36,962 nucleotides of DNA from an uncultured bacterium. Lineage in GTDB: Bacteria; Auribacterota; Erginobacteria; Erginobacterales; Erginobacteraceae. The stretch covers positions 1 through 36,962 of the forward strand of contig CAKZYZ010000045.1 of assembly GCA_937885075.1 (NCBI GenBank), read 5' to 3'. This document shows positions 27,596-34,689 of this stretch, in pieces. Every line of letters starts with the position of its first letter. Position 1 is the first letter of the stretch. Below the pieces are notes generated by a model. The model was not told where the DNA came from. It did no database searches and saw only the letters and a list, made by a program, of their open reading frames with translations. Both the position numbers and the translations under genes were made by a program.

Positions 27596-28309
27596 ATGAG
27601 CACTCAGACTAAGCAAATCCTAAAGAATCTGCGGGAACTGAGTGATAGCAATATTGCGGCTCATTCACAGCGATTCTTCAAGACCGGGAAGGGGGAATAT
27701 GGGGAAGGAGACAGATTCCTGGGAATTCGGGTTCCCGCTATCAGAAAATGCGTTAAAGAATATCACGCGATATGCCTGGAAGATACTATAGAACTACTGA
27801 AATCTCCTTTCCACGAAGCACGACTCCTCGCCTTGCTGATACTGGTCGCGAAGTATTCCTCCGCGAAAGAGAGTCCCGAAAAAGATGCAATCTATCGGTC
27901 TTACCTGAATCATACAAAATTTATCAATAATTGGGACCTGGTTGACTCTTCCGCTCCACAGATTGTGGGGGCTCACCTATTTTCCCGGGATAGGAAACCT
28001 CTCTATCGACTGGCGCGTTCAAAAATCCTATGGGAACGCAGGATCAGCATTCTCTCCACTTTCTATTTTATCAGGAGAGAGAACTTCACGGATACTCTGG
28101 CAATTGTGGAATTACTCCTCCATGACCGGGAGGACTTGATCCACAAAGCCGTGGGATGGATGTTACGCGAAGTTGGCAATCGAGACCGGGAAGTCGAAGA
28201 AGGATTCCTGGACAGATACTACAAAGAAATGCCGCGTACCATGTTGCGCTATGCGATTGAGAAACTGCCCGAGACTGAGCGGCTGGCGTATTTGCATAAC
28301 AGAACTTAG
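27596..28309 (+). CDS. DNA alkylation repair protein (AlkD-like HEAT repeat)
   Basis: YGEGDRFLGIRVPAIRKCVKEY, LLKSPFHEARLLALLILV, FINNWDLVDSSAPQIVG, AVGWMLREVGNRDREVEEGFLDRYYKEMPRTMLRYAIEKLPE. Confidence 0.93.
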   Translation: MSTQTKQILKNLRELSDSNIAAHSQRFFKTGKGEYGEGDRFLGIRVPAIRKCVKEYHAICLEDTIELLKSPFHEARLLALLILVAKYSSAKESPEKDAIYRSYLNHTKFINNWDLVDSSAPQIVGAHLFSRDRKPLYRLARSKILWERRISILSTFYFIRRENFTDTLAIVELLLHDREDLIHKAVGWMLREVGNRDREVEEGFLDRYYKEMPRTMLRYAIEKLPETERLAYLHNRT

Positions 28310-28412
28310 CGCCTTTGGCGCAACCTCGTAGTGCAGGACTTCAGTCCTGCCCAACGAAGGCAGGACTGAAGTCCTGCACTACGAGCTTATTGAAATTCCG
28401 AAGCAGGAACTT
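28305..28412 (-). repeat. Composite intergenic repeat, right copy; contains a REP-like perfect inverted repeat at 28325-28385 (27-bp arms, 7-nt loop)
   Basis: ctcgtagtgcaggacttcagtcctgcc caacgaa ggcaggactgaagtcctgcactacgag; flanks cttagcgcctttggcgcaac and tattgaaattccgaagcag mirror the left copy. Confidence 0.93.
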
Positions 28413-28611
28413 AGCCCTCGCTGCACTCGGGCAACTTATCTGGCCCCCCAGTCCTGATTGAAAGTCATCACTTTCCCTGTCAATAATTCCATTGTACTGC
28501 CAATTTTTAACCATCAAGAAAATAGCAATCAACGAGATAATTCCGCTTAAAATTACAACGCCATCAATATATCTTCAATCTATTTTCATATTGTCTTTTT
28601 AGACATAATAT

Positions 28612-28649
28612 ATTATACACTTTCTGACGATCGTCAGAAAGTGTTCAAT
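28612..28649. promoter_or_regulatory. Palindrome upstream of the PaaX-like gene (28-bp perfect core 28617-28644)
   Basis: acactttctgacga|tcgtcagaaagtgt perfect; extends with 2 mismatches to attatacactttctgacga|tcgtcagaaagtgttcaat. Confidence 0.85.
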
Positions 28650-28681
28650 ATGTTATATCAATAGCCTCTGCTGGTAATTTT

Positions 28682-29449
28682 ATGCCAACGCTTGGAACTC
28701 AAATATTACTTATCCTGGAAGAATGCGCGGGTGTCCTGCTCAATCCCTATATGCTAATGAGGTTCTCGACTCATTACTCCCAGAGCAGTTTTTATACTAC
28801 TTCTTATAGAATGGAAAAAGATGGGTTGATCGAAAGATTTGAGAAAGAAGGAAAGAGACATCTAAAATTAACCTCCCGGGGAAAAGCTCTTATCGAGAGA
28901 CATCGTGCTGGAGCAGATAAGCAGCGACCGAATTGGGATCATAAATGGCGACTGGTAATCTTCGATGTTCCGGAAGATAAAGCCGACCTCCGTAAATATC
29001 TAAGATCATACCTTATTGCTCTTGGTTTCGGCAAAGCACAGAAGAGTGTCTGGATCTCTCCGTATGACTTCAGGAAAGAGATCAGGAACTACCTCAGAAA
29101 GTTAAAGTTGTCTGATTATGTTTATCAACTGCTGGCAGACAATTTTGATGGACTTACCGGAGCGGAGATAGCAACTACATTCTGGGACCTTGATCTCATC
29201 CATAATAAATATATTAAATTTCACCAGGACTGGAGTGAGAGATTTATCAGGCTTGAGGAGAAAATGAAGGAAGACGTTGATCCTGACCCAACTATATTAA
29301 AGCAATACATGAAACATCTGGACTGGGATTATCAATCGGTTTTATCCCGGGACCCCTACCTTCCGTTGGAATTGTTGCCTCCTGATTGGGGCGGAAAAGC
29401 GGCCGGGAAGTTGGTTGCGGAATATCATAATAAATTGAACATATCCTGA
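28682..29449 (+). CDS. PaaX-family transcriptional regulator-like protein (wHTH + Cas2-like central domain)
   Basis: N-terminal wHTH-like region; WRLVIFDVPEDKADLRKYLRSYLIALGFGKAQKSVWISPYD Cas2/PaaX-like ferredoxin-fold motif; C-terminal region ending LSRDPYLPLELLPPDWGGKAA typical of PaaX. Confidence 0.85.
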   Translation: MPTLGTQILLILEECAGVLLNPYMLMRFSTHYSQSSFYTTSYRMEKDGLIERFEKEGKRHLKLTSRGKALIERHRAGADKQRPNWDHKWRLVIFDVPEDKADLRKYLRSYLIALGFGKAQKSVWISPYDFRKEIRNYLRKLKLSDYVYQLLADNFDGLTGAEIATTFWDLDLIHNKYIKFHQDWSERFIRLEEKMKEDVDPDPTILKQYMKHLDWDYQSVLSRDPYLPLELLPPDWGGKAAGKLVAEYHNKLNIS

Positions 29450-29472
29450 CGATCGTCAGAATATGTTCAATT
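29433..29472. repeat. 40-bp palindrome overlapping the PaaX-like stop codon
   Basis: aattgaacatatcctgacga|tcgtcagaatatgttcaatt, one mismatch; shares TCTGACGATCGTCAGA core and outer ATTGAACA/TGTTCAAT with the 28612 copy. Confidence 0.9.
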
Positions 29473-29673
29473 ATGATCTATTTGACTTCCTGGGTGTATT
29501 CTCAATACTTGGGGGATTCGGGGAAATGTTATGGCAAGGGATCCCTATTGAATTAACGTAAGCTTTCAGTGAACCCCGTCGCCCCATGTTCGTAGCGTTT
29601 ATGCTTGAGAAATGATACGGAACAAGTGAAAGGAGTAGATAGTTACAAATCTTCAAATATATATTTCGGAAAC

Positions 29674-29709
29674 AAAAAAAAGACGCGCCGGGTTTAACCC
29701 GGCGCGCCT
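29674..29709 (-). terminator. Intrinsic terminator (minus strand)
   Basis: aaaaaaaagacgcgccgggtttaacccggcgcgcc: GC-rich stem followed by a U-run on the minus strand. Confidence 0.8.
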
Positions 29710-29715
29710 TTCTAG

Positions 29716-29759
29716 TAACTTAAATTGTTCATCCCGCAAGGGATAAACAATTTAAGTTA
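29716..29759. repeat. 20-bp-arm hairpin with GCAA loop overlapping the stop codon of the minus-strand gene
   Basis: taacttaaattgttcatccc gcaa gggataaacaatttaagtta, one mismatch. Confidence 0.9.
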
Positions 29760-30491
29760 GATCTCCAGTTTCTTGGGGATGATCAGCTTGGCATTCTTCT
29801 TGATCAGCTCTTTCGAAGCCGGCTTAAAAAATGACCTGGATACCTGCTTGAGATACTCGCCCTTGATGGTTGATTCCCAGAGGTCCCGGGTCAGATAGAA
29901 TATCTTGGCTCCGCCCAGTTCATGCTGCATATCCGGCCAGGGGTAGGAAGGCAGTGCCATCCTTAATCCAGCCAGGACCCAGCCATTATAGCTCTCAAAG
30001 GTGGCCCAGAACTCATCCTGCCCACAGACCTCGAAACAGTACCAGCACTTGGAATAGAAGAGGGCCGCGCCCGCGTTGACCTGGCGCTCGAAGGTCAGGG
30101 TATGGAGACTGATATTAACCTCGTCATCCATCAACCGGCCATTGGCGATACCAACCAGCTTTCCATTATTGAGACCAAGAAAGAAATACTCATCCTTCAT
30201 TCTCTTCCGCTTGATCGCCAGCAGCTCCGCGAAGACCCGGGCCCCGACGATATCGTAGTAATCGTACTCGGCGTCCAGTGTCTGCTTGAGAAATTCGAGA
30301 ACCGGATCGATCTCTTTCTCTTTAATCGAACGGATCAGGACGGTATTCTTTTTCCCCGCCTTGTTGGTAAGCACGGAGTACATCGGCTTCATCGGCGGCG
30401 CGTTATCATCCGCCTGAAGCAAGCCTTCCAGCCACTCGGTCGAGATATTATAAACTTCTTTCCGGAGCTTGGTCGGAACTTTTCTCTTCAT
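29757..30491 (-). CDS. Hypothetical protein (possibly GNAT-like; weak)
   Basis: Intact 244-aa ORF; YFFLGLNNGKLVGIANGRLMDDEVNISLHTLTFERQVNAGAALFY weakly suggests an acyltransferase-like fold. Confidence 0.65.
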   Translation of the reverse strand: MKRKVPTKLRKEVYNISTEWLEGLLQADDNAPPMKPMYSVLTNKAGKKNTVLIRSIKEKEIDPVLEFLKQTLDAEYDYYDIVGARVFAELLAIKRKRMKDEYFFLGLNNGKLVGIANGRLMDDEVNISLHTLTFERQVNAGAALFYSKCWYCFEVCGQDEFWATFESYNGWVLAGLRMALPSYPWPDMQHELGGAKIFYLTRDLWESTIKGEYLKQVSRSFFKPASKELIKKNAKLIIPKKLEI

Positions 30492-30653
30492 ATCTTTTCT
30501 CCCATTATTGCCACTAAGTCACCAAGGCACTAAGAAAAATAATATCAGGTGATATACCCGGTATTCTCCCCTCTCGATACCTCGATGCTCTGGTGACTAA
30601 TTGTATTAAAATTGCATTATAAAGATAATCCAGCCAGGGCTTGATATCAAGAC

Positions 30654-31463
30654 TTATTTCTCCTCGATCGGTTTCTTGCTGAACCACTTACCGTATATCC
30701 GGTCATATTCTCCGCCCAGTTCGATCTTTTGCAGGGCGGCGTTAAGGGCGGTGAGAACACCGAAAGCACCGTTGCTGACAGCGATACCATAATCCTCCTG
30801 AACAAGACCTTTCTCGACAATTTTAAATTGAGTCTGGCACATGCTGGCAGTACAGAACTGGAGATAGTCCAGGATAGCGTTATCTATTACGATAGCGTAT
30901 GCCAGGTTACCCCCTTCCTTCAAAGCCCGAACCAGGCTGAGTGGTGAATCGTAGGTCTTGACAACAGCCTTTAGATTCAATCGGACCCAATCATCGCCGG
31001 TGGTCCCTTTCATCACCCCAACAATCTTCCCTTCCAATCCCCGGGCAAATGCCCGCTGATTCCACTTTGCGTCCGGACGGGTAGCTACAGCAAGGGAGGT
31101 GGAGAAATAGGGCTGGGTAAAATCTACAAAATATTTCCTGATTTTGGTAATCGTAATCGCGGCCAGGGCCGCGTCAGCTCCGTCAGCCTCCAGGATATTA
31201 GCATAATTACGGATATCAAACGGCCGATCAATCCAAATAACCTTCATCCCCAGAGCCTTCCCAATCGCCTCGCCCAGCTCAATATCAAAGCCGGCCAGTT
31301 TATCACCTTCTTTAAAAGCAAATGGCGGGGACTTTGAATCAAAGATAAAACGGATTTCTCCAACTCTACTCTCATCAACCTTCTCTCCTCTGGCTTCATC
31401 CGCTAAAGCAGAAAAAGATGACAGGGAGATAATCCCGGCCAATAAAATCAAAAAATACTTCAT
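30654..31463 (-). CDS. Extracellular solute-binding protein family 3 (amino-acid-type SBP)
   Basis: Signal peptide; EIRFIFDSKSPPFAFKEGDKLAGFDIELGEAIGKALGMKVIWIDRPF...ADAALAAITITKIRKYFVDFTQPYFSTSLAVATR; SD GGAGGAG. Confidence 0.9.
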   Translation of the reverse strand: MKYFLILLAGIISLSSFSALADEARGEKVDESRVGEIRFIFDSKSPPFAFKEGDKLAGFDIELGEAIGKALGMKVIWIDRPFDIRNYANILEADGADAALAAITITKIRKYFVDFTQPYFSTSLAVATRPDAKWNQRAFARGLEGKIVGVMKGTTGDDWVRLNLKAVVKTYDSPLSLVRALKEGGNLAYAIVIDNAILDYLQFCTASMCQTQFKIVEKGLVQEDYGIAVSNGAFGVLTALNAALQKIELGGEYDRIYGKWFSKKPIEEK

Positions 31464-31473
31464 TGTCTCCTCC

Positions 31474-31500
31474 TAAAATATTTGCTTTGCAAATATTTTA
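31474..31500 (-). promoter_or_regulatory. Hairpin directly 5' of the Shine-Dalgarno of the SBP gene
   Basis: taaaatatttgc ttt gcaaatatttta perfect 12-bp stem, immediately followed on the minus strand by GGAGGAGACAATG. Confidence 0.75.
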
Positions 31501-31669
31501 TTATCATTATTGTCATAAAAACATCATTTCCGAAGCGTTCCGCAAATCCATTATTAAAACTATTGTTTGCCGATATCAACGACCTCGGTTGCGATGTATA
31601 AAGCAGCTACGGGGAATTATTAGTACAAGAATAATATAATCGGCTCCAATCGGCTCCTGGTTGATTCAT

Positions 31670-32404
31670 TTACTTCTCCACGGTTAAAAGATATGATACC
31701 TGGACTTCCTTGTTCAAGGGGATAATCCAGCGCCGATAGATATCAACCACTCTTACCGGATCGATCTTAGGATCTCCTCCGTCCCCCGTTAATTCGCGGC
31801 AATAGGTCTCCGCCTTAAAGGCGACCCTCTCCAGAACTTGTTCCTCAACCCCCTGATCGGTAATTTTTTTCATCAATCCATTCTGATCGCCGGTTACACA
31901 GAGGAGACGATAACCGTCCGGATCAGCTCTATACTTACTCTCGGCCACAAACTTCCCGTAATGGATCCGCTTGGAGAGAGCCTGAAGGCAGGTTATATCA
32001 CACATTGAGCTGGAGCCATACTGCATATCATCACCGGAACTACAGATATAGGGGACGATCTCTTCTTCGTAGATCCCGCGGATACGGGCATTAATATTGA
32101 CAGTATTGGGCCGGAGAGGATTTTCCGCGTAATGGAGCAGAGGAAGAACCGGCTCAGGGAGGTTACGGAAGAAGGGGAGTTCATCCGGGCTGGTATAACG
32201 CCGGATACGGGCATGCACCTTCTCAATCTCTAAGAGGTGAAACCCCACCAGACTCTCGCCGCCGAGGGCCAGCCCGAAAAACCCGGGCTGGTAGATAATA
32301 TCATTCCGCTTAAACTGAGCCCGCTCGATCAGTTCAAAGATAATTGTCTCCTCCAGTCGGGCCAGGACGTTTCGGATATTACTTAATAATAATTGTTTGC
32401 TCAT
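31670..32404 (-). CDS. Chorismate mutase, eukaryotic (yeast/plant)-type AroQ
   Basis: IRNVLARLEETIIFELIERAQFKRND, HARIRRYTSPDELPFFRNLPEPVLPLLHYAENPLRPNTVNIN, GDDMQYGSSSMCDITCLQALSKRIHYGKFVAESKYR, VEEQVLERVAFKAETY. Confidence 0.92.
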   Translation of the reverse strand: MSKQLLLSNIRNVLARLEETIIFELIERAQFKRNDIIYQPGFFGLALGGESLVGFHLLEIEKVHARIRRYTSPDELPFFRNLPEPVLPLLHYAENPLRPNTVNINARIRGIYEEEIVPYICSSGDDMQYGSSSMCDITCLQALSKRIHYGKFVAESKYRADPDGYRLLCVTGDQNGLMKKITDQGVEEQVLERVAFKAETYCRELTGDGGDPKIDPVRVVDIYRRWIIPLNKEVQVSYLLTVEK

Positions 32405-32434
32405 GTTAATTTAGCGACTTCGGCACTAACTTAA

Positions 32435-32498
32435 ACGTTAAAGATAACTGACGTTAAAAGATAAGGACGTTGAAGGGAAAAGACGTTAAAAAGAACTT
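32435..32498. repeat. Tandem repeat 4 x 16 nt upstream of the chorismate mutase gene
   Basis: acgttaaagataactg / acgttaaaagataagg / acgttgaagggaaaag / acgttaaaaagaactt. Confidence 0.85.
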
Positions 32499-32600
32499 AA
32501 CTTCGCCTTTGGTTTTGAACAACTAATTAGCGTTATAATTTCCCCGCAATGCCGGTTCAAGGCTTGCCCATTATTATTTTTGCGAAGAAAAAATAATAGA

Positions 32601-33128
32601 TTATATTTCGTGAAATGCCTTATAGAAAAATGCGGCAATCTGACCGGCGGTCGTTACATTCAGGTTCCCTTCGGCCAGTCTTCTTTTATATTCCCTCATT
32701 GACATGGAGAGAACAGGCCCCTGATTGTGCTCGATGAAGAGCTGGTGGACTTTCTCTCTCCAGATTCCCATCAGGTTTGGATCTACACCAACATCCCATC
32801 TGTCCGCCTGATCAGGATGTTTTGCTCTCCAAAGATTCTCCCAGATATCCCAGGATCGTACGGCCAACGCCATCTGGATCACGCCGAATTCATAATAATT
32901 ATCCGCCTCACCGCTTTTAGCCAGATAGAGGATCTGTTCGATTCGGGCTCGGAAACCCGGTTCATCGGACTTATCTCCGCCATTATCTTTGATCTCCGCG
33001 AAGATTACTCCAACTCTTCCATCCGTACTGATCCGCTCAATTTTCTCCCGGGCGGTGTCCCCCAGACCCTCCATTATTTCGACAACCTCACTGGAGTGAG
33101 TTGGTCCTTTTTTCGATTTTTCACTCAT
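32601..33128 (-). CDS. Hypothetical protein
   Basis: Intact 175-aa ORF; no family recognised. Confidence 0.6.
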   Translation of the reverse strand: MSEKSKKGPTHSSEVVEIMEGLGDTAREKIERISTDGRVGVIFAEIKDNGGDKSDEPGFRARIEQILYLAKSGEADNYYEFGVIQMALAVRSWDIWENLWRAKHPDQADRWDVGVDPNLMGIWREKVHQLFIEHNQGPVLSMSMREYKRRLAEGNLNVTTAGQIAAFFYKAFHEI

Positions 33129-33297
33129 TTCTGTGAGGGAGAGCTACTTATTCCCTTTCCGGTTGCGGAATTTTTCCGATATTAAATACTCTCAAATACG
33201 AAACATCGGTACAATACTTGTATTTTAATAACACGCACCGACAAATTTGGTGAAATATTTTACCCTATCGCCCGCGAAGAATAACCTCCGTCTTTTT

Positions 33298-34548
33298 TCA
33301 GGACATAAAAGTAGCGGCATCGCCGCTACTTTTATTAACGCACTCATGAGTATCCCGGGCGATGACCAGTTCTTCATCGGTGGGGATAACATAGACCTCC
33401 ACTTTAGAACTATCCCGTGATATCTTCCCTTCTTTCCCGTTCATCTCAAGGTTCTTATCCCTATCTAGTTCGATCCCTAGAGAATCGAGTGAGCCGGCGG
33501 AGTTCTCCCGGACCAGATCGGAGTTCTCCCCGGCACCGCCGGTAAAGATCACAACATCAGTGCCATTGAGCGCCGCCAGATAGGCGCCGATATACTTTTT
33601 CAGCCGGTAACAATATACCTCCAGGGCCATCCGGCATACTTCATCACCATCACGGGAAGCCTCTATTATCTCCCGCATATCGTTGGACTTCCCGGATAAC
33701 CCCAGCATACCGCTCTCTTTATTCAGGATCCGGGTAAACTCATCGATATCACTCCCCTCTTTGTTGATCACAAACTGATGTATCGCCGGGTCCAGGTCCC
33801 CGCTCCGGGTCCCCATCACCAGTCCTTCCAGCGGGGTAAATCCCATTGAAGTATCCATACTCTTCCCATCTTTTATCGCGGCAATCGAAGCGCCGTTTCC
33901 CAGATGACAGGAGATCGCGCTGGTCCGGGCGGGATCTTTACCGGTCAGCTTACAGTAGCGGTAAAAAACATACCGGTGGCTGGTGCCGTGAAATCCGAAC
34001 CTCCGGATCTTGTACTTCCGGTAATATTCGAGAGGGATAGCGTAGAGGTATGACGATGGCGGCATTGTCTGGTGAAAGGCCGTATCGAATACCCCGACCT
34101 GGTGAACATCAGGCAGTACTTCTTTACTGGCCTCGTATCCCTTCAGATTAGCCGGGTTATGGAGTGGAGCGAGATCGGTACATTCTTTCATCCGATCAAG
34201 AACATTATCATCTATCAAGACGGAGGAAGCGAACTCTTCTCCACCATGGACCATCCGATGCCCCACCGCTTCAATCTCATCCATACTGGATAGAACTCCA
34301 ACTTTCTCATCCAGCAGGAGAGCGATAACTTTCTTAATCGCGGCTTTATGGTCCTTAATCGGTTCAACCGACTTTATCTTTTCTTTCCCGGAAGGTTTAT
34401 AATTAACAATAGCATCATCTTCCCCTACCCTCTCAATCACGCCCCGGGCAAAAACCGTATCTTCCTTCTCCTGGTTATCCCCGGAGGATACTTCAATTAC
34501 CTGGAACTTTACCGATGAGCTGCCACAATTTAATACTAAAATCTTCAC
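33298..34548 (-). CDS. ackA: Acetate kinase
   Basis: MKILVLNCGSSSVKFQVIE, HRMVHGGEEF, VFDTAFHQTMPPSSYLYAIP, RRFGFHGTSHRYV, SCHLGNGASIAAIKDGKSMDTSMGFTPLEGLVMGTRSGDLDPAI; start taken at GTG 34548. Confidence 0.95.
   Translation of the reverse strand: MKILVLNCGSSSVKFQVIEVSSGDNQEKEDTVFARGVIERVGEDDAIVNYKPSGKEKIKSVEPIKDHKAAIKKVIALLLDEKVGVLSSMDEIEAVGHRMVHGGEEFASSVLIDDNVLDRMKECTDLAPLHNPANLKGYEASKEVLPDVHQVGVFDTAFHQTMPPSSYLYAIPLEYYRKYKIRRFGFHGTSHRYVFYRYCKLTGKDPARTSAISCHLGNGASIAAIKDGKSMDTSMGFTPLEGLVMGTRSGDLDPAIHQFVINKEGSDIDEFTRILNKESGMLGLSGKSNDMREIIEASRDGDEVCRMALEVYCYRLKKYIGAYLAALNGTDVVIFTGGAGENSDLVRENSAGSLDSLGIELDRDKNLEMNGKEGKISRDSSKVEVYVIPTDEELVIARDTHECVNKSSGDAATFMS
33307..33333 (-). terminator. Hairpin/terminator embedded in the last codons of ackA
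   Basis: aaaagtagcggc atc gccgctactttt, 12-bp perfect stem; ackA stop at 33298-33300. Confidence 0.8.
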
Positions 34549-34689
34549 GGTTACTCCCCTTATCTGATGACGGGCGTTATCTGTTCTGCTATAAGTTATC
34601 CCCACCTGCGGCGGGACTAACTTAGTATTGAACCAAGATTATCATAATTTTCTTGAGATAATAGCGGAAAAAATAATAATGACTATACA

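Noticed and set aside
28682-29449. Cas2-like motif suggesting a CRISPR-Cas locus
   Set aside because: The domain order (wHTH, Cas2-like, C-terminal PaaX region) fits a PaaX-type regulator; there is no cas1, no effector and no direct-repeat/spacer array in the window.
33298-34605. Upstream ATG start for acetate kinase at 34605
   Set aside because: The canonical N-terminus (V/M)KILVLNCGSSSVKF begins at GTG 34548; the extra 19 residues are unlikely.
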